62,877 nucleotides of DNA, from assembly GCA_963516675.1 (NCBI GenBank), contig CAUQBH010000012.1, positions 1 through 62,877 on the forward strand. The letters are read 5' to 3'. The stretch is from JABCPE02 sp963516675 (GTDB taxonomy: Bacteria > Bacteroidota > Bacteroidia > Flavobacteriales > Weeksellaceae). Below the pieces are notes generated by a model. The model was given only the letters and a program-made list of their open reading frames with translations, was not told the origin of the DNA and did not search any database. Shown here piece by piece: positions 26,939 to 35,221 of the stretch (position 1 is the stretch's first letter; each line of letters starts with the position of its first letter). Made by a program: the position numbers and the translations under genes.

Positions 26939-27826
26939 CTATTTATGTATTATATTTATGGTTCTTGGATAAAGATTATACGGCTGAAGCCCTTCTCTAC
27001 TTACTATTTTCTGTCCAATATCCGTGCATGAATATCTTATCAATCCATTCGCCACGCCAAAAGTTCCTTCATCTGTTAGGAAATACAGAAGTTTGGTCAA
27101 TGGATATTTCTGGGTTTTTAAGTTTTCTCTATTCGGAAGAAATAGAGAATCTCCTACTTTTATTGGAAGAATTTTAATGTTTTCTCTCAATTTTGTGGCT
27201 CTCTCTCCGTATGGACGGCTTATAGTATTATAGCTGATTACACCGATATGATTAGAAAATTTCTCTAAACTTTCTATAATGTTCTCATTCCCTTCTAAAC
27301 GAGAATATTTCACATCTTTGATATCTAAATTTAACTTTTGAAGCACCGCGTTCAGATTACTTGTATTCGCACCATCAAAAATCAATTTTTTATCTCCAGA
27401 TTTCAGCATTTCTTTTATTTCTTCCAAAGAAACATGCTGTTTTTCAGAGTTTTTATTCACCACAAAGCACACAGCATCCGCCGCAAAATAAGAGGGCTGC
27501 CATGGAAGTTTTGTCTTCACATCCCAGTATTTTCGCTCCTTTTCCGTGAGCTCACGAGACATGATGATCATATCCACTTTATGATTGAGCAAATCCTCCA
27601 ATGCTTGGTCTTCCTTGCTGACTTTCAGATTGATTTTTGCATTAGGATAAACCTTCACATACCGCTGAGACAGCGCTTCTGCTATATTAGTGAAAGAATC
27701 ATCATACTGCAGAGTGATTTCGCCTCTGGTATGGAGCGGAGTGGCCTCTTCTTTTTTTTGTTCCTCATTTTTACATGAGAAAAACAAAAACGCTGATAAA
27801 ATATATAAAACTAATTTATTCCTCAT
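26939..27826 (-). CDS. PstS-like phosphate-binding lipoprotein of the TonB cluster
   Basis: A 295-residue lipoprotein with lipobox LFFSC (lipidated Cys about residue 18) and the fold of PstS-type periplasmic binding proteins: an N-terminal strand with YDDSFTNI, the MSRELTEKE segment and AADAVCFVVNKNS (about 113-125). In Bacteroidota this protein is regularly encoded after exbB-exbD-exbD-tonB and not with pst permease genes, so its role may be in TonB-dependent transport and not in an ABC importer. Its start overlaps the stop of the preceding small membrane protein by 11 bases. Confidence 0.75.
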   Translation of the reverse strand: MRNKLVLYILSAFLFFSCKNEEQKKEEATPLHTRGEITLQYDDSFTNIAEALSQRYVKVYPNAKINLKVSKEDQALEDLLNHKVDMIIMSRELTEKERKYWDVKTKLPWQPSYFAADAVCFVVNKNSEKQHVSLEEIKEMLKSGDKKLIFDGANTSNLNAVLQKLNLDIKDVKYSRLEGNENIIESLEKFSNHIGVISYNTISRPYGERATKLRENIKILPIKVGDSLFLPNRENLKTQKYPLTKLLYFLTDEGTFGVANGLIRYSCTDIGQKIVSREGLQPYNLYPRTINIIHK

Positions 27827-28016
27827 CTCTTCTTTCTTTTCTTAAACGAATAAATGCTCTAACTAACCTAAATACCCCATAAATACAGAGTAAAATACCC
27901 AATGCATTTGCTGCTATCGGATCTAATTTCACACCAAATGATCTTGTAATAATCACAAAAACACCAACAATGATATACAAAATCCCTACAACGAATGTTA
28001 ATATATTATAAAACAT
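27816..28016 (-). CDS. Small two-helix membrane protein
   Basis: A 66-residue protein with two transmembrane helices (about residues 5-25 and 34-55) and a highly charged tail RLRKERRDEE. It lies between tonB and the PstS-like gene, overlaps the start of the latter by 11 bases and so is probably translated with it. A hairpin (28034-28063) separates it from tonB, and TATATTTG at 28022-28029 could give it its own, nearly leaderless, start. The function is unknown. Confidence 0.6.
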   Translation of the reverse strand: MFYNILTFVVGILYIIVGVFVIITRSFGVKLDPIAANALGILLCIYGVFRLVRAFIRLRKERRDEE

Positions 28017-28021
28017 AGCGA

Positions 28022-28029
28022 CAAATATA
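28022..28029 (-). promoter_or_regulatory. Putative -7 element, nearly leaderless
   Basis: TATATTTG on the minus strand fits TANNTTTG and ends only five bases before the ATG at 28016, so any transcript would start at or next to the start codon. Confidence 0.3.
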
Positions 28030-28033
28030 ATAA

Positions 28034-28063
28034 AAAAAGAGAAGTAAAATTACTTCTCTTTTT
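28034..28063 (-). terminator. Terminator of the exbB-exbD-exbD-tonB operon
   Basis: AAAAAGAGAAGTAA / TTACTTCTCTTTTT with a 2-base core loop, immediately downstream of tonB. Confidence 0.7.
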
Positions 28064-28081
28064 ATTATTGTGTTCAAAAAA

Positions 28082-28963
28082 TTATTGGAACTGCATCTTC
28101 AATGGAAGGCTGTAATAAGATCTTACATTAACCCCTCCTTTTTTAGCTGGTTTCCATCCTTTTATGGATCTTACTACTCGCTCAGCTTCCCTATTAAAGT
28201 CCGCATTAGACCCCGTAGCTTTTACTTGGGAAACGGTACCATTGGTTTCTACAACGAACTTAACAGTCGTAGTAAGAACACCTTCCCCCTCTACTGCTTC
28301 ATTATCAAAGTTCTCCGCAACTTTTGCTCTAAACCCATTCAATCCTCCATTACCATAATCAGCTTCTACATCTACTGTAGTATGAATCTCCTTTGTATCT
28401 ACTGGTTTATCTACAATCTTAGCTCCTTCTATTCTAGCCTGATCTCCCCTACCTCCTTCTACACCCTGTACTGGCGGCGGAGCGTTGTTAGTTGCCGCAA
28501 CTCCATCTTGAGTTTTTGTAGATATAGCTTTGTTTTCCATATCTTTTTTAGTAGGTGGTGGCGTTTCAACTGGTGCGTTTTCTACTGGCTCAGGAACTGT
28601 GTAGGCAACAGTAGCCACTTGCTCTGATGGAGGTGCTACATCATCCAAACTCTGCAATACCTCTTCTTGTTTATTTTCTAAAGGCTCTTCTGGAGCTGGT
28701 TCTTCTTCCTCCTCAGCTGTTTCAAGGTCTTTCAAATTCACTTCTACTTCTATTCCATCTCCTTCTTTTGCTTCCGTTTTTATCGCCTTGGAATACACCA
28801 AAGGCAAAAGAACCATGCCGGAAAAAAACAATACACCAATAAGGAACGCTTTGGTTAAAAGACCTCTATAACTTCTCCTCAAGTCATATGCACCATAAGC
28901 TTTATTTCTGTTTTCAAATACCAACTCCTCGAAGTCTGTGTATTTTAATTGTTCTTCTGCCAT
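28082..28963 (-). CDS. tonB: TonB energy-transducing protein
   Basis: A 293-residue inner-membrane-anchored protein. Residues 1-33 are cytoplasmic (ELVFENRNKAYGAYDLRRSY is typical of Bacteroidota TonB), one helix spans about 34-57, and a Glu/Pro-rich periplasmic linker (about 70-190) leads to the TonB C-terminal domain (about 205-293) with VKFVVETNGTVSQVKATGS and the closing VRSYYSLPLKMQF. It carries proton-motive energy from ExbB/ExbD to outer-membrane receptors such as the two duplicated barrels in this window. It is the last gene of the operon before the terminator. Confidence 0.93.
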   Translation of the reverse strand: MAEEQLKYTDFEELVFENRNKAYGAYDLRRSYRGLLTKAFLIGVLFFSGMVLLPLVYSKAIKTEAKEGDGIEVEVNLKDLETAEEEEEPAPEEPLENKQEEVLQSLDDVAPPSEQVATVAYTVPEPVENAPVETPPPTKKDMENKAISTKTQDGVAATNNAPPPVQGVEGGRGDQARIEGAKIVDKPVDTKEIHTTVDVEADYGNGGLNGFRAKVAENFDNEAVEGEGVLTTTVKFVVETNGTVSQVKATGSNADFNREAERVVRSIKGWKPAKKGGVNVRSYYSLPLKMQFQ

Positions 28964-28978
28964 AACTTTCGGTTTTAA

Positions 28979-29518
28979 TTATTTTACTTTTTGATCATAA
29001 ACCTCTTTTTCAAAAGGCTTCAATTCGGAAATACCAAAGTGCTCACTCCCTGTAATTTCCATTTCATCCAGAATATCTACGAAATGTTTAAAACTTGCAT
29101 CATCTACAGGTTTTATAATCACCGTAAAATTCTCTTTCTTTATAGCATTCTTCTTAGCCTGCTCTATCACTTTCTCTACTCCTTCTCTGTCATAAGAAGT
29201 TTTAACAAGAGTACTCTCATTAAGTCCTTTTGCATCCTGCTGATGATAAAATAAATTATCATCTTTTCCTATAATAAATGTAATAGAGTTCCTTAGATCT
29301 ACCATAGGAGGTTTAACTGGTGCAGTCTTATCATCAGGCTTCGCCGGAAGGGTCATATCCATAATGTTGGGTTTAGTAAAGGTAGTGGTAAACATAAAGA
29401 ACATCAATAAAAGGAAGTTCAAATCTACCATCGGTGTCATATCTACACGAGTACTATTTTTTTTGGAACGGACTTTACCTCCTTTGTTACCTTTTTCTTG
29501 TACTTGTACTTCTGCCAT
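28979..29518 (-). CDS. exbD: ExbD-type biopolymer transport protein (second copy)
   Basis: A 179-residue protein with a basic N-terminus, one transmembrane helix (about residues 28-50) containing the conserved Asp in VDLNFLLLMFFMFTT (Asp about residue 31, the proton-channel residue of ExbD), and a periplasmic domain. The sequence RVDMTPMVDLNFLLLMFFM is the ExbD signature. Second of two exbD genes in the operon, 16 bases upstream of tonB. Confidence 0.92.
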   Translation of the reverse strand: MAEVQVQEKGNKGGKVRSKKNSTRVDMTPMVDLNFLLLMFFMFTTTFTKPNIMDMTLPAKPDDKTAPVKPPMVDLRNSITFIIGKDDNLFYHQQDAKGLNESTLVKTSYDREGVEKVIEQAKKNAIKKENFTVIIKPVDDASFKHFVDILDEMEITGSEHFGISELKPFEKEVYDQKVK

Positions 29519-29534
29519 TTTTATTCTTTTATGT

Positions 29535-30128
29535 TTATTCCTCTGTTGTTACCAACACGAATTTATAAAATTCTATATTTTTCAATCCCTCGAATAAAAC
29601 CTTAAATTTATCATATGATGCATTACCATCTCCTTTTACGGCAAGGGTTGCATTATTGTTTATTTTTCGGTTTATATCCACCCAGTCTATCAACTGTTTA
29701 TTTGCACTATCCAAAGGAATTGTACCTCCTTTGAAATTCTTTCTCTGGTCTTCCGACAATTGTAGGAAACCTTTTAGCTGAGAAACCGACACACCTACAA
29801 ATTCAGTTTTCGCAAAAATTTGTTTTTCTTTATCTGTAAATGTGATTTTATTTTTCTCTCCCATTGCCTCTAATAGTTTTTTTCTATGTTCAGGGTCACT
29901 GGTAGGAGTAAAATAATATCTTCCATCGTTCGTTACGCTAATTGTCATTGTGTTAGCTGCCTCAGTTAGTTTCGATTTAGAAACAGAAGAAGGCGTTACA
30001 ATGTTCTCCACATCGGGCTGTTTAAACTCCGTTGTCAAGATAAAAAAGGTAAGAAGCAGGAAAGTAACATCACACATGGCGGTCATATCGGTCAATACGC
30101 CGTGTCTTTTTGGTTTTACTTTCGCCAT
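29535..30128 (-). CDS. exbD: ExbD-type biopolymer transport protein (first copy)
   Basis: A 197-residue ExbD with the signature LTDMTAMCDVTFLLLTFFIL (helix about residues 13-34, conserved Asp about 19) and a longer periplasmic domain than the second copy. Paired exbD genes of different length are usual in Bacteroidota and may form heteromeric rods in the ExbB pore. It lies between exbB and the second exbD. Confidence 0.92.
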   Translation of the reverse strand: MAKVKPKRHGVLTDMTAMCDVTFLLLTFFILTTEFKQPDVENIVTPSSVSKSKLTEAANTMTISVTNDGRYYFTPTSDPEHRKKLLEAMGEKNKITFTDKEKQIFAKTEFVGVSVSQLKGFLQLSEDQRKNFKGGTIPLDSANKQLIDWVDINRKINNNATLAVKGDGNASYDKFKVLFEGLKNIEFYKFVLVTTEE

Positions 30129-30195
30129 TTTGTATTATTTTATATTAAACTTCTATACTTTTGGATAAATCATTATCCTTTTACAATGCTGAATC

Positions 30196-31065
30196 TTATC
30201 TTTGAGTTTCAGCGAAAGATTGTTGAATAGACATTGCGATTTCATCAATCTTAAATGTCATACCATCTATCTTAGATGTAAAGAAGTTATATAAGATAAT
30301 AGCAAGAGCAGATGTACCAATCCCTAATGCCGTGTTGATCAAGGCTTCAGAGATACCGATAGATAGAGCTGCAGCATCTGGAGTTCCTCCACCAGCACCT
30401 AGAGCGTAGAACGCACCGATCATCCCCATTACGGTTCCTAACAACGCGATTAGCGTAGCTACTGTTCCTAATGTAGAAAGGATAGACATGTTCTTTTCCA
30501 TCATAGGCATTTCTAGAGTCGTAGCCTCTTCGATAGACTTGCTAAGAGCAGCCATCTTTTGCTCTCTGTTCATAGTAGTTTCTTTGCTAAGAGCTTTATA
30601 AGTAGTCAAAGCTTCTTTAACAACATTTCCTACAGAACCTCTTTGTTTGTCACATTCTTCTTGTGCTTCAGAAATTCTATTTTCTTTCAACAATTGTCTG
30701 ATTTTCAAAACAAAAGCTTCAAGATTTCCAGCTCCTTCCGCTTTGTTCAAAACGAATAAACGCTCTAAAGAGAACACTAATACTGTAATAGCACAAGTAA
30801 TAAGGACAGGCACGATCATACCTCCCATGTACACCATCCCCATAACAGATTTAGGTGTCAATTCTTTTAATGGAATATCCAAAAATGCTACTGAAGCACC
30901 ACTAATTTCCTCACCTTTATGAGTAAAGTTTCCTGTACTACCAAAGATGAATAGATAAATACAAACACCTACTAATAATAAAAGTGGTAATACTAAAAAT
31001 GGGTTAAGACCTCCTGTTTTTCTTGCAACTACTTGTTGCTCTTGAGTTGAAACATTCATTTCCAT
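30196..31065 (-). CDS. exbB: ExbB/TolQ/MotA proton-channel protein
   Basis: A 289-residue inner-membrane protein with an N-terminal helix (about residues 22-44), a second at about 78-100, and two long C-terminal helices. The conserved LSTLGTVATLIALLGTVMGMI (about residues 198-218) and SIGISEALINTALGIG segments are the pore-lining motifs of ExbB/TolQ. It powers TonB with ExbD. First gene of the operon; TAAATTTG upstream is a likely promoter box. Confidence 0.93.
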   Translation of the reverse strand: MEMNVSTQEQQVVARKTGGLNPFLVLPLLLLVGVCIYLFIFGSTGNFTHKGEEISGASVAFLDIPLKELTPKSVMGMVYMGGMIVPVLITCAITVLVFSLERLFVLNKAEGAGNLEAFVLKIRQLLKENRISEAQEECDKQRGSVGNVVKEALTTYKALSKETTMNREQKMAALSKSIEEATTLEMPMMEKNMSILSTLGTVATLIALLGTVMGMIGAFYALGAGGGTPDAAALSIGISEALINTALGIGTSALAIILYNFFTSKIDGMTFKIDEIAMSIQQSFAETQR

Positions 31066-31128
31066 ATCTAAACTAAATTATAAATTATTTTTTGATTGCG
31101 TAAAATAAATACTTTTTTTTGTTCTACA

Positions 31129-31136
31129 CAAATTTA
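31129..31136 (-). promoter_or_regulatory. Putative -7 element of the exbB operon
   Basis: TAAATTTG on the minus strand, 63 bases before the exbB ATG. Confidence 0.4.
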
Positions 31137-31247
31137 TTTCATCAAAAATTGAAAATTTTAAGAAATAAATCTATTTTTTAATTAAAATAAGCTTCTATAT
31201 TTATAGAATAATCAAAAACTTTACCAAATTTTAAAATCTTTATCAAA

Positions 31248-34067
31248 TTAGGATACTATATTGATGATTTTCTTTGGAACCACTATGATTTTCTTTGGTT
31301 TAGCTCCATCCAGCTGCTGGATTACTTTCTCATCTTTCATTACTATTTCCTCGATTTCCTCTTTAGAAAGTTCTGCAGAAAGAGAAAGTTTGAACCTCAT
31401 CTTCCCATTAAAACTCACTGGATATTCTATTTCATCTTCCACCAAATACGCCTCATTCAGAGCAGGGAAAGGTGCAAAATCTATACTCTTTGCATTACCA
31501 AGAAGACTCCAAAGCTCCTCACAAACATGCGGTGCGTAAGGAGAAATAAGAACCGCGAGCGGCTCTAAGATAGCTTTTTTATTACATTTTAGTTTTTGTA
31601 ATTCATTTACAGCTATCATAAACTGCGACACGGAAGTATTAAAAGAAAAATTCTCAATATCGTAAATCACCTTTTTAATCAATGTATGCAGGATTTTAAG
31701 CTCCTCTTTCGTAGGCTCTTCCTCTGAAACCGAAAAAGTATCCCCATTAAAATAAAGATTATAGAACTTCTTAAGGAAACCATAAACTCCGCTTAAGCCC
31801 TGTGTATTCCATGGTTTAGACTGCTCTAGCGGCCCAAGGAACATTTCATAAAGCCTTAGACAGTCTGCTCCATACTCCTCGCAAATATCATCAGGATTTA
31901 CTACATTATATTTGGATTTAGACATTTTTTCCACCTCTCTTTCTGTGATGTATTTTCCGTCTTCCAAGATAAATTCAGCATCCTTAAACTCTAGTCGCCA
32001 AGCCTTAAACTTATCTAAAGCCAACTCGTCTGAAGTTCCTTTTAATAGAGAAATATCGATGTGGATTTTTTGAGTTTCGTAATCTTTAGCTAGTGCTTTT
32101 GAAACATACTTATTCGTTCCATCCACACGATACACAAATGCCGAAATTCCCAAAATCATCCCTTGGTTTATCATTTTTTGGAAAGGCTCTTCGTGGCTGA
32201 TGAATCCTCGGTCTTTCAGGAACATAGTCCAAAAACGAGAATAAAGAAGGTGTCCCGTAGCATGCTCACTTCCACCGATATACAAATCTACCTGCCCCCA
32301 GTAGTCCGATGTATTTTTATCGCAAAACTCAGCTTCGTTATTGGGGTTCATGTATCTTAAGAAATACCAAGAGCTCCCCGCCCAGCCTGGCATAGTGGAC
32401 AATTCAAGAGGAAAAACATTTTGATTATCAACAAGTTCCGTAGGCACCACCTTTTGATTAATCTTATCCCAAGCGAAATTCTTAGCATTCCCCAGCGGTG
32501 GGTCTCCATCTTCGGTCGGCAGGTATTTTTCTACTTCTGGCAACTCAAGCGGAAGCGCAGAAACAGGCAAGGTATACGGCATTTCATTTTCATAATAAAT
32601 AGGAACAGGCTCTCCCCAGTATCTTTGGCGTGAGAAAATAGCATCCCTCTGGCGGTAGTTTATCTTGGATTTTCCTACTTTATGATTTTCCAAGTATTCC
32701 ACAACTGATTTTACTGCTTCATGATAACTACTGCAGCCATTTAAAAACTCCGAATTTTGATAAACCATACCTTCTTTCTCGGTAAAAGCCTTCTCGGAGA
32801 TATCTTGGTCAAATATGTTTTTTATCTCAATATCAAAATGTTTCGCAAAGGCAAAATCTCTCTCATCCCCTGCAGGAACCGCCATCACAGCACCTGTTCC
32901 GTATCCCGCAAGAACATAATCACCAAGCCAAATAGGGACTGGTTCTTTAGTAATAGGATGTTCTGCATAAGCCCCCGTGAACACTCCTGAAATAGTCTTC
33001 ACATCCGCCATTCTATCTCTTTCAGAGCGTTTGGAAGTAGCTTCTATATAGGCCTCCACAGCTTCTTTCTGCTCTGGTGTAGTGATTTTTGAAACCAATT
33101 CGTGTTCAGGAGCAAGCGTAACGAAAGACACCCCAAAAATAGTATCAGGACGAGTAGTGAAAACCTCTATGAAATCATCAGAGCCTTTAATACCGAATTT
33201 CACCGATGCACCCTCAGATTTTCCTATCCAGTTTCTTTGGCTTTCTTTCACCGCTTCTGACCAGTCCAGCCCGTCCAACCCTCTCAAAAGTCTGTCCGAA
33301 TAAGCTGTAATACGCATAGACCACTGCATCATTTTCTTTTGATAAACAGGGTATCCGCCACGCTCAGACTTACCATCTTTTACCTCATCATTGGCAAGAA
33401 CCGTTCCGAGTGCAGGACACCAGTTTACCGTAGTTTCTGCTCGGTAAGCCATTCTGTAGTTCAATAAAATATCTTGTTTGTCCACCTCAGAAGCGTTTTG
33501 CCATTCCTCTGCAGTGAAATTTAATTCTTCAGACTGCACAGCATCAAGGTTTTCTGTCCCAAACTTTTCAAAATGAGCCACAAGGGTAGAAATATTCTCC
33601 GCTCTGTCCGCAGTCTTATTATACCAAGAGTGAAACAACTCTATGAATATCCACTGCGTCCATTTGTAATAAGCTGGGTCAGAGGTTCTAATCTCCCTGC
33701 TCCAGTCAAAAGAAAAGCCTATTTTTTTAAGCTGTTGTTCGTATCTATTGATGTTTTCCTCAGTGGTCACCGCAGGGTGCTGCCCTGTCTGAATCGCGTA
33801 TTGCTCAGCAGGAAGCCCAAAGCTGTCATACCCCACAGGATGAAGGACATTATACCCTTGGTGCCTTTTGAATCTGGCATAAATATCACTCGCAATATAC
33901 CCCAGCGGATGCCCCACATGAAGCCCCGCCCCCGATGGATAAGGGAACATATCTAAAACATAATATTTCGGTTTACTGCTTTCTGATGGCTGCTGGCTTT
34001 TGAAAATTTGGTTTTCTTCCCAGAACTTCTGCCATTTTTTTTCTATCTCTTGATGATTGTAAAACAT
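31248..34067 (-). CDS. leuS: Leucyl-tRNA synthetase
   Basis: A 939-residue class I synthetase charging tRNA-Leu. The HIGH motif is HVGH (residues 50-53, within GAGLHVGHPLGY), the KMSKS motif is EKMSKSKYN at about 711-718, and the CP1 editing domain lies between, with the T-rich FTTRPDTIFGVSF segment (about 309-321). An insert before KMSKS is typical for Bacteroidota LeuRS. It begins 7 bases after a small orphan gene on the same strand. Confidence 0.97.
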   Translation of the reverse strand: MFYNHQEIEKKWQKFWEENQIFKSQQPSESSKPKYYVLDMFPYPSGAGLHVGHPLGYIASDIYARFKRHQGYNVLHPVGYDSFGLPAEQYAIQTGQHPAVTTEENINRYEQQLKKIGFSFDWSREIRTSDPAYYKWTQWIFIELFHSWYNKTADRAENISTLVAHFEKFGTENLDAVQSEELNFTAEEWQNASEVDKQDILLNYRMAYRAETTVNWCPALGTVLANDEVKDGKSERGGYPVYQKKMMQWSMRITAYSDRLLRGLDGLDWSEAVKESQRNWIGKSEGASVKFGIKGSDDFIEVFTTRPDTIFGVSFVTLAPEHELVSKITTPEQKEAVEAYIEATSKRSERDRMADVKTISGVFTGAYAEHPITKEPVPIWLGDYVLAGYGTGAVMAVPAGDERDFAFAKHFDIEIKNIFDQDISEKAFTEKEGMVYQNSEFLNGCSSYHEAVKSVVEYLENHKVGKSKINYRQRDAIFSRQRYWGEPVPIYYENEMPYTLPVSALPLELPEVEKYLPTEDGDPPLGNAKNFAWDKINQKVVPTELVDNQNVFPLELSTMPGWAGSSWYFLRYMNPNNEAEFCDKNTSDYWGQVDLYIGGSEHATGHLLYSRFWTMFLKDRGFISHEEPFQKMINQGMILGISAFVYRVDGTNKYVSKALAKDYETQKIHIDISLLKGTSDELALDKFKAWRLEFKDAEFILEDGKYITEREVEKMSKSKYNVVNPDDICEEYGADCLRLYEMFLGPLEQSKPWNTQGLSGVYGFLKKFYNLYFNGDTFSVSEEEPTKEELKILHTLIKKVIYDIENFSFNTSVSQFMIAVNELQKLKCNKKAILEPLAVLISPYAPHVCEELWSLLGNAKSIDFAPFPALNEAYLVEDEIEYPVSFNGKMRFKLSLSAELSKEEIEEIVMKDEKVIQQLDGAKPKKIIVVPKKIINIVS

Positions 34068-34074
34068 GTTTTTA

Positions 34075-34512
34075 TTATTTTATTTTTAATGGAAACTTCA
34101 GAACATTTCTTTTATTTCCTTCATTATCTTCTTGTGTTTCTGTATAAATTTCACCTGCTAAAACAACCTCTCCTATAAATGTGTATTTTCTAGACATCAA
34201 CTTTTCAAAGAGATAAGCTTTTATATCCAATTTTTCTAGATTAGCTAAAGTTTTATTTTGCATAAAATCAAGTTTTTGATCTCCTTTTAACCCCATTCCA
34301 GTATAATGTAAAACCCCATCAATCCATTTATCCTGATATGGATTTCTATCTTGTGATTGAGTTTGATCAGACACTAAAACAAGGGTGTTAGTTCTATTAC
34401 TTTTCCTCATTCCTCCTTGTGGCCCACATTTAAATACCGCACATAATTCATCATTTGAAAGTTCTTCACCTAATGAAATTTCTGAATACACATCAAATTG
34501 TTTTTCCATCAT
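34075..34512 (-). CDS. Stand-alone domain resembling the N-terminal reader of McrA-like HNH endonucleases
   Basis: A 145-residue cytoplasmic protein. The string of motifs GGMRKSNRTNTLVLVSD, YQDKWIDGVLHYTGMGLKGD (20 residues, about 59-78), NKTLANL and KYTFIGEVVLAGEIY resembles a domain I know as the N-terminal part of some HNH restriction endonucleases of the ScoMcrA type and of stand-alone proteins, related in idea to SRA/YDG readers of modified DNA. No HNH motif follows: the gene ends 7 bases before leuS. It may be a functional solo reader or a remnant. The family match is from memory of motifs and is moderately uncertain. Confidence 0.55.
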   Translation of the reverse strand: MMEKQFDVYSEISLGEELSNDELCAVFKCGPQGGMRKSNRTNTLVLVSDQTQSQDRNPYQDKWIDGVLHYTGMGLKGDQKLDFMQNKTLANLEKLDIKAYLFEKLMSRKYTFIGEVVLAGEIYTETQEDNEGNKRNVLKFPLKIK

Positions 34513-34570
34513 AAGTTTTTTTTAAAAATAAATATTCTTTCAATAAATCTATATCAATTTTTATTGGTAG

Positions 34571-34578
34571 CAAATTTA
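34571..34578 (-). promoter_or_regulatory. Putative -7 element upstream of the solo reader-like gene and leuS
   Basis: TAAATTTG on the minus strand, 58 bases before the ATG and just after the terminator of the upstream lipoprotein gene. Confidence 0.35.
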
Positions 34579-34594
34579 ATATTTTGAAATGAAA

Positions 34595-34618
34595 AAGCCT
34601 TACTAAAAAGCAAGGCTT
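34595..34618 (-). terminator. Rho-independent terminator
   Basis: AAGCCTT / AAGGCTT arms with a 10-base loop, followed by T residues on the minus strand; downstream of the lipocalin-like gene. Confidence 0.6.
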
Positions 34619-34638
34619 ATGAATATTTTAATTTAAAA

Positions 34639-35121
34639 CTAGTTATTTTTTTTCATTGTCACATAAACTGTTCCTGTAAAGGTAATTCCCATCACTTGCA
34701 GATTAGTAACGCTTTCCTCTGCTTCGAGCTCTGTACTTGTAAGTTTTTTCACTATAGAACGAGTAGTCTCTGGCCCTAGATGTACAACCAATTCTTTGGT
34801 ATCCTTGTCAAAAGTGTAGGTAATATTTCCTTCTCTTTTCTTTTCACAGCTCCCTGATAGATTCGCCCACACCTCTGTAGTTCCTGTTCCACCTTGTAAA
34901 AAAGTAGTTTTTGTCTTTTTTTCACAAGAAGTAATCGGCGCATCCATATCTATTGGCGTATTTATCCCAAATATTATCATATTCCCTTTTAATCTCGTTT
35001 TTGTAAGAGACCAACTTCCTATCAAATGATCCTGCGGGCGCGGAGGCATTTCATCACTCCTGTTACAACTAAGCACTAAAAAAGAAAATAATGCAATCAA
35101 TAAATAATTAAGCTTTTTCAT
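34639..35121 (-). CDS. Lipocalin-like lipoprotein
   Basis: A 160-residue lipoprotein (lipobox LVLSC, lipidated Cys about residue 19). The mature part begins HLIGSWSLTKTRLKG, the usual start of lipocalin-like domains in Bacteroidota, and continues as an antiparallel strand series ending GTVYVTMKK. Two Cys residues in the middle (ITSCEKK and SGSCEKK) could form a disulfide. The ligand is unknown. It is a single gene with TAAATTTG 24 bases upstream. Confidence 0.65.
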   Translation of the reverse strand: MKKLNYLLIALFSFLVLSCNRSDEMPPRPQDHLIGSWSLTKTRLKGNMIIFGINTPIDMDAPITSCEKKTKTTFLQGGTGTTEVWANLSGSCEKKREGNITYTFDKDTKELVVHLGPETTRSIVKKLTSTELEAEESVTNLQVMGITFTGTVYVTMKKNN

Positions 35122-35145
35122 AAATCAATAATTTAAAATTTTTGA

Positions 35146-35153
35146 CAAATTTA
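35146..35153 (-). promoter_or_regulatory. Putative -7 element of the lipocalin-like gene
   Basis: TAAATTTG on the minus strand fits TANNTTTG. Confidence 0.35.
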
Positions 35154-35177
35154 ATATAATATTTTAAAATGAAACAA

Positions 35178-35202
35178 AAATCCCCTTCGGCGAAGAGGAT
35201 TT
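35178..35202 (-). terminator. Terminator of the malic enzyme gene
   Basis: AAATCCCCTTC-GGC-GAAGAGGATTT hairpin 20 bases after the malic enzyme stop. Confidence 0.65.
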
Positions 35203-35221
35203 AATTTCTATAAACTTCAAA

